Counted from the first letter of the stretch, positions 26,064-35,168 are shown. The stretch: DNA of 51,808 bases from Myroides sp. 1354 (GCF_030324495.1 NZ_JACAGN010000009.1:1-51808); one strand, 5' to 3'. Notes: generated from the letters alone by a model not told the origin. Numbers and translations are program-made.

Positions 26064-26351
26064 ATGAAAAAGTTTTTTAAAACAGCAGCAATGCCAATTG
26101 CAGTATTTGTAATGGCTATTGGAGCAGCATTTGCAACAAATGCAATGAAAAGCACATTTGCAGCAGAACAGGGATATCAACAACTAGATAATGTAGGTAT
26201 TGAATGCATACAAAGGGCGAGTTGTGATACTGATGGAACAGTAACATGTACATGGAAAGTAGGATCTGTAACTCATAATTTATATGGAATGCAGTTTGAT
26301 TCTAAATTAGGTAGAACAGCATGTACAAAACCTCTTTATATTAAACCATAA
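26064..26351 (+). CDS. DUF6520-family exported small protein
   Basis: A 95-residue precursor with a typical signal or anchor (MKKFFKTAAMPIAVFVMAIG, AAFATNAMK), as in the DUF6520/NVEALA-like small peptides of Bacteroidota. The mature part would carry four cysteines (48, 54, 62, 87), enough for two disulfides, in the pattern ECIQRASC, TVTCTWK, TACTKPLY. The function is unknown; relatives lie beside MauE-like, SusCD and two-component genes. A strong terminator follows 5 bp after the stop. The 51-bp gap to the MauE gene suggests co-transcription. Confidence 0.82.
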   Translation: MKKFFKTAAMPIAVFVMAIGAAFATNAMKSTFAAEQGYQQLDNVGIECIQRASCDTDGTVTCTWKVGSVTHNLYGMQFDSKLGRTACTKPLYIKP

Positions 26352-26355
26352 AAAA

Positions 26356-26381
26356 AAGACGCCCTTATCATGGGGCGTCTT
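26356..26381. terminator. Intrinsic terminator between convergent genes
   Basis: AAGACGCCC / GGGCGTCTT (9 bp, GC-rich core) with an 8-nt loop, preceded by an A-run and followed by TCTATTT. It ends the DUF6520 transcript and, in reverse (U-run from the A-run at 26351-26357), the S9-peptidase transcript. Confidence 0.85.
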
Positions 26382-26385
26382 CTAT

Positions 26386-28974
26386 TTAGTTAATCATTCT
26401 GTTCTCTTCAAAGGTAGTATTATATTTTACCCAGTATGTGTCTGGTGTATTCTCGCCCTTTAGGAAATAATCAAACCAGTTGAATAGTCTCTTGGTTATA
26501 TCGATTTGATTTTCCTGTTTTGAGAGGCCATGTCCTTCTTCTTTATAGAATAAGGCTACATGCGGAATATTATAGCGTAACATCGCAATAAAAAATTCTC
26601 TTTGTTGTTCCCAATGAATATTTTCATCTTTTTTACCTGTAAAAGTTAGTATTGGAGCTTTAATTTGATCAGCAAATAGAATAGGAGAATTTAAAAGATA
26701 CTGTTCTTTATCTTCACTAAATGTTTTAGGCATTTTGTATTGACCATTTTCAAATTGAAAGAAAAATGGAGATGTGAAATTTTCATTATAAGAAAAATAA
26801 GATCGTATAATATCGGAATTTCCTGCACCACTTACAGCAGCTTTAAATAGATTTGTTTGAGTCATAATAAAGTTCGTTTGGTATCCTCCATGGGAGAATC
26901 CGAATAATCCTAGATTCTCTTCATCAATTGCTGTTTCTTCTTTTAAAACTGATCTTAAACTTTCTTCTACACAATGAAGTGCCGATAACCCAGTGCCTTG
27001 ATGTGTGTCTAATATATCTGGATAAAAGATAAAATAGTTCTTATTTTGCAAAAGGGTTAAATTGAAACCATCTTCATTGAAATAGCTAGGATAAGAGAAC
27101 CTGTTAGCTAAATAGTTTTGTATTTCATAGATATGAGTTATCATTGGATACTTTTTATAAGGATCGAAATCTTTTGGATAAAACAATACACCTTTTAAAT
27201 TATTGCCATATTGGTCTTTGTAAAAAACTATTTTTTGTTTTTTCCAAGCATAAAGTGATTTGGACATAGTATTCTCTAACAGAAGGTTAGTTCTATTATT
27301 TTGATAAACATAAACCGTTTTAGGCTTATTAAAGTTCTCTAAAGAATAGGTAATTGTTTTAAAATTTTCACTGTATTTAATGTCCGAGATATAGTCTTTG
27401 GTGTTTTTAACGATGGTTTTTTCCTGGCCATTCTCAATTAATATAAGTGACTGAGTATTGTTTTTTATGTTTGATATTTTAATTAGTAAGGTATTGTTGT
27501 TATTTAGAACAGACTGAAAATGTAATTCTGTTTTTGTATTAAATAAGCTTTTATCAAGAGAAGTGTTAAGAATTTCATAGCGCGAATCAAGATTGTTACT
27601 CTTGATAATCATCTTGAATTCTTTATTTTTTGTATCATATTGCATTAAGTTAAAATCAGAAACAAAATAAAAGAATCTTTCATTGTCAGACCAAGCTCTG
27701 AGCCTTGATACTTTTAAGCCATTGTAATTGTGTTTAGTTTTAAATGTGCTTTCAACTATTCGATTTAATATGTTATAAAAATACACAGTATCATCTTTTA
27801 TGTATATAAAATAGTTTCCTCTAGGTGACAAGCTTGTTGTATTAAAGGGAGATTCTTGTTGCTTAACAATATTCGTTAATTTATTATGTTTAATATCGTA
27901 AAGATTGATGTCTCTAGGTCTTGAAGACCATTGATAAGAATAATTGTAGTATTGATTGGAATCATAGACAAGTAGTGTGTTGTCGTTTATTGGAACCGAC
28001 TCGTGATTATCTAGAGCTTCAGGTTGATAAACTTTCTGTTGAGCATAATCAAAAATAATATGGCCATCGGTCTTGTTTGTTTCACTAGTTGAGTTAGCTA
28101 ATATATTTCTTAAGAAACGATCTTTTGTGCTCCAAATTTCCATTGCTTTTGTATTATAAGGCTTACGTCCTAACGAATAAAATTGTGTTATTTTAAAACT
28201 GTTATTACTTATAGATTCTAAATCGTTATAATGAACTTGGTCATTTAAAGTACATTTTTCACTACTATTAGTCTTGTAGTTATAGAAAGTGAGATAAGGG
28301 TATTTATCATCGCTAATTGAAATTGGTAATAAAAATACAATAGTATGTTTTTTACTCCATTTGGCTTGTTTAATCGGATGAGTGATATCTTTGTTTAGTG
28401 TTTTTTTAAAATTAATTAAATCAATAATTTCAACTCCTTTTTCAAGATCTTTGTATTGAATTAAGAGTTTCTGTTTGTCATCACTGATATTCGTAAAGTT
28501 AATTAATGAATTGGGACTACTCCATATTTCTTGAATCTTATTAGGTAGCACTTTAATTAATTTATAAGTATTAGTGTTAGTTTCTAAGTAGAAAACAAGT
28601 CCCAAATCTGGCATTAATATTGGATTAGCTACATTAGAGATAATATGTGTTTTAAAGGTTGTCCCATCTAATATTTCAAGTTCTTCTTTTTCTATATTAT
28701 AGCTAGAGAACGAATTGTCTTTAAACTGTTCATAGAGAAGATTTGTTTGTTTGCTAAGTACTAGTTTTCCATTATTAAATATAAAAACACTATCTCTTTT
28801 AGCTTCAAATTTATAGTATTTATATACAACAGATATTTTACCATTTTTAGAGATCACACTATTACTAAGTTCATTATATTCTTGACTATTATTAATAGTC
28901 TGTGCAGAAACTTGTAAGACACCAAAAAAAAAGTAAAGTATCGTATACAAGAGAGCTTTTATCTTAATATTCAT
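26386..28974 (-). CDS. S9 prolyl-oligopeptidase-family serine peptidase
   Basis: An exported peptidase of 862 residues with a signal peptide (about 1-24, ending VSAQ). A long beta-propeller-like region (about 30-600) is followed by the alpha/beta-hydrolase catalytic domain. The triad is readable: Ser694 in GFSHGGY, Asp783 in GKKDENIHW and His815 in EEGHGL. It overlaps the SusD gene by 11 bp and is the last gene of the susC-susD-peptidase operon. Such peptidases cut short peptides after Pro or dipeptides. With SusCD it may process imported peptides, perhaps the DUF6520 product. Confidence 0.88.
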   Translation of the reverse strand: MNIKIKALLYTILYFFFGVLQVSAQTINNSQEYNELSNSVISKNGKISVVYKYYKFEAKRDSVFIFNNGKLVLSKQTNLLYEQFKDNSFSSYNIEKEELEILDGTTFKTHIISNVANPILMPDLGLVFYLETNTNTYKLIKVLPNKIQEIWSSPNSLINFTNISDDKQKLLIQYKDLEKGVEIIDLINFKKTLNKDITHPIKQAKWSKKHTIVFLLPISISDDKYPYLTFYNYKTNSSEKCTLNDQVHYNDLESISNNSFKITQFYSLGRKPYNTKAMEIWSTKDRFLRNILANSTSETNKTDGHIIFDYAQQKVYQPEALDNHESVPINDNTLLVYDSNQYYNYSYQWSSRPRDINLYDIKHNKLTNIVKQQESPFNTTSLSPRGNYFIYIKDDTVYFYNILNRIVESTFKTKHNYNGLKVSRLRAWSDNERFFYFVSDFNLMQYDTKNKEFKMIIKSNNLDSRYEILNTSLDKSLFNTKTELHFQSVLNNNNTLLIKISNIKNNTQSLILIENGQEKTIVKNTKDYISDIKYSENFKTITYSLENFNKPKTVYVYQNNRTNLLLENTMSKSLYAWKKQKIVFYKDQYGNNLKGVLFYPKDFDPYKKYPMITHIYEIQNYLANRFSYPSYFNEDGFNLTLLQNKNYFIFYPDILDTHQGTGLSALHCVEESLRSVLKEETAIDEENLGLFGFSHGGYQTNFIMTQTNLFKAAVSGAGNSDIIRSYFSYNENFTSPFFFQFENGQYKMPKTFSEDKEQYLLNSPILFADQIKAPILTFTGKKDENIHWEQQREFFIAMLRYNIPHVALFYKEEGHGLSKQENQIDITKRLFNWFDYFLKGENTPDTYWVKYNTTFEENRMIN

Positions 28975-30325
28975 TTTGAGGGTTTAGGTTAGGATTAATA
29001 AGTAGTTCTTTCTCAGGGTAGGGAAGTAGAGCGTGTTTGTCTTGCCAGTTGGGTTTTGATTCTTTTAAAAAAGAGAGTTTGTCATTTCTTTTTAGATCAA
29101 AAAAACGTCTCGCATGTTCTAGAAAAAACTCTTTTCTACTCTCTTCCAACAATGCCAATAGAGTTTCTTCTCTGCTTAATGTATCTGGTAGGGGATCTAA
29201 ACCAGATCTAAGTCTAATTTTGTTGATATAGTAAATAGCTTCTTTTTCTTTATTCTGATAAATAAGGGCCTCTGATAATATAAAGTAAGCTTCCTCTATT
29301 CTAAATAGAATTGAACATTCATCTGTATTATCTAAAGCGTTTTTATATTTATAATTGTAGCTAGAATTTGTGGAAGAAAATTCATTAGTCCAATTTGTTT
29401 TTCTGAGATCATTATCTTGGAAAGAGTTTAGTAAGACAGGATTCAGTCTATAGGGCCAATCACTAACAAGCATTGTATAATTACTCGCTTCATAAGTAGC
29501 TGCTGTAGGATTATTATTACTTAACTGCCATAAGGTGCTTTTCGCTGTATTTTTAAATACTTGTGATAAATCAGTTTCCAGGCTATATAAGGGATTATCT
29601 ATTACAAGTTTTATATACATCTCTGTTTTATCATAGTTTTTTTGAAGTAAATAGTTTTTAGCTAAAATGAGTTCAGCCACAGCTTTATTGACATAGTACT
29701 TATTAGAAGATCTATCATTATATGAAAGAGATTCTAAAGCAATTAGTAGGTCGTGTTCTATCTTGGCTAAAATCTCTAAATGCGATGTTTTTTTAATAGT
29801 GGTATTTACTTTATAATCTGTAGAGATAGTATAGGGAATATCTCCAAAGAGTTGTGTTAGTGTTTGATAATACATGGCTCTTAAAACATAAGACTCTGCT
29901 ATAAACGATGCTTTATCTTTATCAGTAATTCCTGTAGACTTTGTTACTCCGTTAATAAAGGAGTTGATTGTATAAATATGTGAATAAGAAGTATTCCAGA
30001 ATTTTTCAATTATACCTCGAGTAGGATCAATCATATTATTGAAAAGTAATGCACTATCTTCGGTTGGAGCTATTGAAATAGGTTCTAACTCGTCTGCATA
30101 CAAGCCCAATTGAGTACCAATTCCTTGACTATTTCCACTGTAAGTAGAGGATTCTCGAAGATTTATATAAAGATTAGTTAAGGCTGAAGTAGCACTACGT
30201 CTATCTTTAAATACACCTTCTGTATTTATTTGATCTGTAGGTAGATCTATGTCAATCATTTTCTCACAAGATTGAAGTGTTAGTATGCTTATTAGAAATA
30301 AGCTTGTATATATCCAATTTTTCAT
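28964..30325 (-). CDS. SusD/RagB-family outer-membrane lipoprotein
   Basis: The surface-exposed substrate-binding partner of the SusC transporter. The 453 residues start at ATG 30325, giving a lipoprotein signal with Cys20 (LISILTLQSC). Further upstream codons to 30439 would be non-signal and would overlap susC. Typical SusD features are TPR-like helices (ALTNLYINLRE, YVLRAMYYQTLTQLFGDIPY) and the C-terminal block RKEFFLEHARRFFDLKR. Its substrate cannot be told from sequence. The peptidase partner favours peptides over glycans, and no glycoside hydrolase is nearby. It sits 11 bp after susC. Confidence 0.9.
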   Translation of the reverse strand: MKNWIYTSLFLISILTLQSCEKMIDIDLPTDQINTEGVFKDRRSATSALTNLYINLRESSTYSGNSQGIGTQLGLYADELEPISIAPTEDSALLFNNMIDPTRGIIEKFWNTSYSHIYTINSFINGVTKSTGITDKDKASFIAESYVLRAMYYQTLTQLFGDIPYTISTDYKVNTTIKKTSHLEILAKIEHDLLIALESLSYNDRSSNKYYVNKAVAELILAKNYLLQKNYDKTEMYIKLVIDNPLYSLETDLSQVFKNTAKSTLWQLSNNNPTAATYEASNYTMLVSDWPYRLNPVLLNSFQDNDLRKTNWTNEFSSTNSSYNYKYKNALDNTDECSILFRIEEAYFILSEALIYQNKEKEAIYYINKIRLRSGLDPLPDTLSREETLLALLEESRKEFFLEHARRFFDLKRNDKLSFLKESKPNWQDKHALLPYPEKELLINPNLNPQNEY

Positions 30326-30336
30326 AACTATTTTAT

Positions 30337-33300
30337 TTAAAGGGTTAATTGTATACCAAAGGCATATGTTTTTAAAGGCGGTAGGTAGCCAAAAGCTGTA
30401 AATTCTGGATCTAAACCGTAGTAATTTGTGATTGTCCAAAGATTTTGACCTTGAAAATAAAGTCGTAAAGATTCAATTTTGGGTAACTTTAATTGATAAG
30501 ATAATGAGAGATTTTTGAGTCTTATATAAGAAGCATCGCCAATAATCATATTGCTACTAGTATAAGTTGTAATTTGATTTATTATTGCTTGATCCATTCC
30601 TGTTGTAAAGTATCCATAGCTACTATTTGTATTAACAGGTGACCAACTATTGAGTACTTCAATAGGTTGATTAGCAAGAGTTCCTGGAGTGCTTAGATTA
30701 AAATTATGATTATAATTTGTCTGCTTTACAAACTGAAATAAGAAGTCAAGACTAAAGTTTTTATAGTTTAGTGTATTTTGTAAACCACCGTGATAATCTA
30801 CTTTAATTTCCTTTACATTTTGTCTATCATCAATTGCTGTGATTTTTCCATCTTTATTGTAATCCGTAAATGTATAGTGTCCAGTTAAAGGATCTATTCC
30901 TTCAAAATTGTATAATCTAAGAACGCTAGTACTTTTGCCTACAATAAACTGATTTGCATAAGTCGAGCTTTCTAGATGGGGAAAAGAAAGCAAAGTGTTT
31001 TTAGGAAAAGAAATATTAAAACTAGTTATCCAGGTAAAATCTTTTGTTTTAATATTTTCAACGTTTAAACTAAACTCCCAGCCTTTATTTTCAACCTTTG
31101 CAGGAAGATTGTCTTGAATTGAAGAGAACCCTGTAGTACCAGGTAATGGAATTCCAACAAGTTGATTGGATGATGTATTTCTATACCAGGCAAGCTCAAA
31201 TTGTAATCTATCATTAAACAAAACAATCTCAAGAGCCGTTTCTAGTTTTTTAGTTTTTTCCCAACTAAAATCAGGGTTATATAACCTTGAAGGTTTAAGC
31301 CCTGTAAGGTCATCATATTTGTTAGGCTCTAGAGTATAAGTATCTAAATATTGATAATCTCCTATATTATCATTACCAGAAGTTCCATAACTTGCTCGTA
31401 GTTTACCAAAACTTAGCCATGAGGAATCAATGAGTAAATTTTCTTTCGAAAATATCCATGCAGCACCAATGGCTCCAAAATTCCCGAATTTATTGTTATC
31501 TCCAAAACGAGAAGAACCATCACGTCGTGCTGTAATATTCAATAAATATTTACTATCATAGTTGAAATTAATCCTTCCAAAAACAGCAACATATTTATAT
31601 TGAAGTTGGGCCGATTGAGCTACTCCTTTTGTTTTAGCAGCGGCTATATTTGATATAAAATCATTGGTTTGAAAACCATATCCTGTTAAGTGTAAAGCGT
31701 TAGTGCTATTTTCTTGATATGTCATCCCAACAAGTGTATTTATAGCCAATTTATCCTTGTTGAATAGGTAATTAATCTGGGGTTCTAGTATATAAGATTT
31801 ATTATCTCTTAAAGTATTTTCAGATTTAGATTGTTCTGATGTATAGTTTCTAATAGGATTGTGGATTGTGTGAGGCGTAAGTTTTTTCTCTTCTATATTA
31901 GATCTATTATAACCGGCATTTAATTTTAAAAATGTGTTTTTAAATAGTTCATAATTTAAATCAATATTTAGAACAAGATTACTATTATCATTTTTATAGG
32001 TCTCCTGCATTGAAGATATTGGATTTGTTTCTCCATCAAACCCCCAATTTAGGCTTCCATCAGGATTATACAAACTAGGTGCGTTAGGGGATAAGGCTAG
32101 AGCATTTGTAGTTAGGTCAGTTGCTATAAGATTATTGCTTTGTAAAGAATAATTAGTGGAGCTATTAAGACTAAACCGTCTATCTTTACTACTATGATTT
32201 ACATTAAATAGAAAAGTATTTCTTTTAAATCCTTTATCTGTAGGAAATACAGTTGTTTGGGTTGCTTGGCTTACAGAACTAGAAAAGTAAGTTGTTTTGC
32301 TTCCTCCGCTTATTCCTAATTGTATATTTTGACTAAGAGCAGTTTTTCCAATAAGTTCTTTTTGCCAATCAGTATAACGATTTCTATCCCACGTACCATT
32401 CATATCTAGAGCATCAGCTGGATAAGAGGTAAGTCCATCATTTTTAAACGCCTCATCTCTCATTTTGTTAAACTGCTCGGTATTTAAAAGTTTCATCTTA
32501 TTTGCAACTTTGCTAAACGACGTAGAAGAGGAGAGGGTAAAAGAAAGTTGATCTGATTTGTTTTTCTTTGTTGTTATAAGAACTACTCCATTTGCTCCAC
32601 GAGAACCATAGATAGCTGTAGCATCTGCATCTTTGAGGATCTCTATACTTTCAATATCAGATGGATTTATAGCATTTAAGATATTAGTATCACTCATGGG
32701 AAGTATAGAAACTGATAAAGAGGAATTAACTAAGTTTGAATTAGGAATAACAACCCCATCTATAACATAAAGAGGTGCATTACCATTGATCGTGTTATTT
32801 TGATATCGGCGCAGACTATTTCGACCACGAATCTGTATATCAAATCCTCCGCCAGCAACCCCAGTGTTTTGAGTAATACTAACACCGGCCATTCTACCTT
32901 GAATTGCTTGAAGTGGATTCAAAACTGGCTGAAACTCGATATCCTTTGCAGTCACTCTTGCAATACTTCCAGTTCGTTCTCGGTCTTTTACTGTGTAGTA
33001 ACCAGCGTTAACTACAATTTCGTCAAGTGTTGTAGTATCCTCAAGTAGCTCAATATTTAAAACGGCTCCCATACTACTTGAGTACACCATGGATCGCTCT
33101 TTATAACCGAGTATTGAAAAGGTAATCCGATCTCCAACAGCTATATCGATTGAATATTTTCCATCAAGATCAGTGGCTACAGTTTTGTTACCAACCGATA
33201 CAATCACTCCACCAAGAACACCTTGAGCGTCTTTTACGGTTCCTGAGAGTTTTATAATTCCTTTTTGCTGCTTATCTTGCAATAGGTAAGAAGCATTAAA

Positions 33301-33405
33301 AAACAAATGATTATCATTTGATACGGCATAAGTTGGATAGATAATTAAAAGGCTAACAAGCATAGCTATCCTATAACCACAAGTGGTCAAAATTTGAGTT
33401 TTCAT
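30337..33405 (-). CDS. SusC/RagA-family TonB-linked outer-membrane protein
   Basis: A TonB-dependent outer-membrane channel of 1022 residues from ATG 33405 (codons up to 33456 add 17 non-signal residues). In order: a signal peptide, a carboxypeptidase-like beta-sandwich domain (LSGTVKDAQGVLGGVIVSV), a TonB box region (DTTTLDEIVVNAGYY), the plug (PLQAIQGRMAGVSITQNTG; DATAIYGSRGANGVVLITTK) and the 22-strand barrel ending KTYAFGIQLTL. It pairs with the SusD gene downstream. The roughly 250-nt leader contains a structured terminator-like region, so expression may be attenuated. Confidence 0.93.
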   Translation of the reverse strand: MKTQILTTCGYRIAMLVSLLIIYPTYAVSNDNHLFFNASYLLQDKQQKGIIKLSGTVKDAQGVLGGVIVSVGNKTVATDLDGKYSIDIAVGDRITFSILGYKERSMVYSSSMGAVLNIELLEDTTTLDEIVVNAGYYTVKDRERTGSIARVTAKDIEFQPVLNPLQAIQGRMAGVSITQNTGVAGGGFDIQIRGRNSLRRYQNNTINGNAPLYVIDGVVIPNSNLVNSSLSVSILPMSDTNILNAINPSDIESIEILKDADATAIYGSRGANGVVLITTKKNKSDQLSFTLSSSTSFSKVANKMKLLNTEQFNKMRDEAFKNDGLTSYPADALDMNGTWDRNRYTDWQKELIGKTALSQNIQLGISGGSKTTYFSSSVSQATQTTVFPTDKGFKRNTFLFNVNHSSKDRRFSLNSSTNYSLQSNNLIATDLTTNALALSPNAPSLYNPDGSLNWGFDGETNPISSMQETYKNDNSNLVLNIDLNYELFKNTFLKLNAGYNRSNIEEKKLTPHTIHNPIRNYTSEQSKSENTLRDNKSYILEPQINYLFNKDKLAINTLVGMTYQENSTNALHLTGYGFQTNDFISNIAAAKTKGVAQSAQLQYKYVAVFGRINFNYDSKYLLNITARRDGSSRFGDNNKFGNFGAIGAAWIFSKENLLIDSSWLSFGKLRASYGTSGNDNIGDYQYLDTYTLEPNKYDDLTGLKPSRLYNPDFSWEKTKKLETALEIVLFNDRLQFELAWYRNTSSNQLVGIPLPGTTGFSSIQDNLPAKVENKGWEFSLNVENIKTKDFTWITSFNISFPKNTLLSFPHLESSTYANQFIVGKSTSVLRLYNFEGIDPLTGHYTFTDYNKDGKITAIDDRQNVKEIKVDYHGGLQNTLNYKNFSLDFLFQFVKQTNYNHNFNLSTPGTLANQPIEVLNSWSPVNTNSSYGYFTTGMDQAIINQITTYTSSNMIIGDASYIRLKNLSLSYQLKLPKIESLRLYFQGQNLWTITNYYGLDPEFTAFGYLPPLKTYAFGIQLTL

Positions 33406-33524
33406 AATTTTATAATTGATTTTGATACAACAAGCCTTTAAATCATCAAGATTCATATTGCCGTAGTACTTTGATCGGCCAGTTGCACCAAAAGGTTAGT
33501 TAATGGGTAATTTGTAATAGATAA

Positions 33525-33652
33525 TAAAAAACTATCTCCTTCACTCTAAGCACGTCTCCCAAAATGCAAAAGAGCAAGGAGATAGCCATGGACTTTTAGC
33601 ATGGCTCAAAACTCCCTTTAAGCCACACAATGTTTGTGAGTTTTTGTGCTTA
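33525..33652 (-). promoter_or_regulatory. Structured susC leader with terminator-like hairpin
   Basis: On the susC strand, reading 33652 to 33525, several complementary arms occur: GTGCTTA/TAAGCAC (33646-33652 with 33547-33553), AAAACTC/GAGTTTT (33608-33614 with 33638-33644), CACAA/TTGTG, and AGCCATG/CATGGCT (33584-33590 with 33600-33606). A 10-bp stem CTATCTCCTT/AAGGAGATAG (33532-33541 with 33576-33585) is followed by six U. The first and last pairs cross, so they form either a pseudoknot or two exclusive states, an attenuator-like design. The susC ATG is 120 nt downstream. The class is unknown. Confidence 0.5.
33546..33602 (-). CDS. Possible 18-residue leader peptide
   Basis: ATG at 33602 to TAG at 33548-33546 encodes MLKVHGYLLALLHFGRRA. 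It spans the 5' arm of the terminator-like stem, as leader peptides of attenuators do, and is Leu-rich. There is no clear ribosome-binding site and the frame may be chance. Confidence 0.2.
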   Translation of the reverse strand: MLKVHGYLLALLHFGRRA

Positions 33653-34331
33653 CTACAGGTGGACGTCTACATTATAACCAACCTAGATACACCAAGATAG
33701 TAAGCGGTTTTTTCCATAATAAAATAGTTTTAAGTGTGATTAATAATTAATAATAGAACAGTAGGAAAGTCTTATTTCATAGCATTTTTCCCTTACTAAC
33801 TAATTAATATTGCCTTATAACCGAATGGATGAACGAATTATATAGATGTGAATTAAAAGGCAATAGATATCCTGTACGCATCCAAAAACTGTTTTTGGAC
33901 CTAGCGTAAAAAGTGTATTATGCTAACTAAATAGATAATAGGGTAGCCATCCAACATTGACAAGTCATGCTAGATACAACTACAACAATGTGATTTAGTT
34001 AAACTAAAAATTAATCATAGGCTAAATGTGAGTTTAGTTACTAATTTGTTGTTTTAATAAAATGTAATAATTGATAAATTCTCGAATAGAACATTCGATA
34101 AGTCCATTAAGGATAGATAAGGTATTGCAAGCATTCATAAAATAACGAACACTAAACAAATCTACCTTTGTTTTAATACCTCTATATACCAAATTGGGAG
34201 ACGGTATAGTTTAGAAGTCTGTAGTATGTTTAATATAAAGCGAAACTTAAGAATTTCAATAAAGTGAGAAGTAAATGACAAGCCTATATAAAATAAGTTG
34301 GCATGGGTACTCACATTATCCAAATCGAGGT
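33653..34331. other. Long non-coding region upstream of susC leader
   Basis: There is no convincing gene in about 680 bp. A TCCAAAAA-CTG-TTTTTGGA hairpin lies at 33881-33899. The susC promoter should be near the left end, but a -7 element cannot be placed with confidence. The minus-strand frame starting inside the nested palindrome (34365-34162) is treated as spurious. Confidence 0.5.
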
Positions 34332-34422
34332 ACTGGCATACCGTGCAACGAATAAGTGAGCCCATGCCTAGGTCATGGGCTAAGTTACTTATTTTCTCGT
34401 TGCTAAATTGAAAAGTGCCAGT
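34332..34422. repeat. Four-tier nested palindrome
   Basis: Four pairs of arms are nested around one centre: ACTGGCA/TGCCAGT (34332-34338, 34416-34422), GCAACGA/TCGTTGC (34345-34351, 34397-34403), TAAGT/ACTTA (34353-34357, 34387-34391) and AGCCCATG/CATGGGCT (34359-34366, 34374-34381, 7-nt loop). In all, 27 base pairs are separated by unpaired internal loops. This is the shape of a structured RNA or of a replication/transfer origin. It lies about 180 bp before the XRE repressor gene of the element remnant. Confidence 0.7.
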
Positions 34423-34532
34423 TTTCGATAAGAGAAATAAATAAGCTTTAGCTTATATAATAAAAATGTGTCATTAAGACTTAAACCAAATAAAAAGGTT
34501 TATATAAAAACAAATATACAAAAAAATAGTTT

Positions 34533-34552
34533 TGTTACAAGAACTTGTAACA
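34533..34552. promoter_or_regulatory. Operator-like palindrome before XRE gene
   Basis: TGTTACAAGAACTTGTAACA has perfect 9-bp arms around AA and lies 49 bp before the ATG of the XRE-family gene. This is the usual place and shape for an autoregulatory repressor site. Confidence 0.6.
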
Positions 34553-34600
34553 TTTGTGAAGTAATTAATTACGCAATTTGTAGAAAAAGCAGTAATTAAT

Positions 34601-34825
34601 ATGGAAAAAGAACTAATTTTAAAAAAATTTGGTGAGCATATAAAGGAACTAAGAGAAAGTGCAGGTCTAAGTCAAGATGATGTTGTTCTTAACGGCTATA
34701 AGATTACTAAAGGAACGGTTAGTGATATAGAAAATGGTAAAAGAAATTGTTCTTTAACAACTTTGCTAGATTTAGCAAAAGGTTTAAATATGTCCCCAAA
34801 AGAATTATTAGATATTAAATTTTAA
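34601..34825 (+). CDS. XRE-family helix-turn-helix regulator
   Basis: A compact repressor of 74 residues consisting of one Cro/C1-type domain (FGEHIKELRESAGLSQDDVV, then KGTVSDIENGKRNCSLTTLL). It is typical of the small XRE proteins that stand at the start of Bacteroidota conjugative-element regulatory modules. The TGTTACAAG palindrome 49 bp before its ATG suggests autoregulation. It is expected to control element genes to the right. Confidence 0.88.
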   Translation: MEKELILKKFGEHIKELRESAGLSQDDVVLNGYKITKGTVSDIENGKRNCSLTTLLDLAKGLNMSPKELLDIKF

Positions 34826-34847
34826 AAATATATAAGATGCATCACAA

Positions 34848-35087
34848 GTGCCATATCTGATAGAAAGCAGCAACATTGTTCCAATAGCTATTTTAATTCT
34901 AGTAGTAATGAAAATATTTTCTAACCTCTTAAATAAAAAAATTATGCTTATGGGACAAAACATGAAACAATTTAGTTTAAATATGATTAATAATTTAGTT
35001 AATACATTTTGGGCTATTGGAACATCTGTTGCTGCGACAGGTGTGGAATTTAGACAATTTAAGTGTTTGCATAATACTCTTAAGTAA
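34848..35087 (+). CDS. Possible small membrane protein
   Basis: A 79-codon frame with a GTG start at 34848 and an N-terminal hydrophobic segment (IVPIAILILVVMKIFSNLL). A shorter start at ATG 34944 is possible (MLMGQNMKQFSLNMINN), giving 47 residues. No family is recognised. A terminator hairpin follows at 35136, consistent with a real transcript. Confidence 0.3.
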   Translation: MPYLIESSNIVPIAILILVVMKIFSNLLNKKIMLMGQNMKQFSLNMINNLVNTFWAIGTSVAATGVEFRQFKCLHNTLK

Positions 35088-35135
35088 GTTAAAAAAGAAA
35101 TCTTCTTTTTTTAATTTTTATTATTAACCCATTGG

Positions 35136-35168
35136 CAAAGCTTGGCAGATTTATTCTGCCAAGCTTTG
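35136..35168 (+). terminator. Strong intrinsic terminator
   Basis: CAAAGCTTGGCAGA / TCTGCCAAGCTTTG is a perfect 14-bp stem with a 5-nt loop TTTAT, followed by TTCTTTT. It separates the XRE unit from the next gene. Confidence 0.85.

Noticed and set aside
34306..34345. Resemblance to the thi-box of TPP riboswitches on the minus strand (GGATAATG at 34321-34314)
   Set aside because: The CUGAGA motif and the conserved pairing around the thi-box are missing, and no thiamine gene or nearby start codon follows.
34162..34365. Minus-strand open frame of 67 codons inside the nested palindrome
   Set aside because: It starts within the palindrome's central arm, has no recognisable family and lies in a region that looks structural rather than coding.
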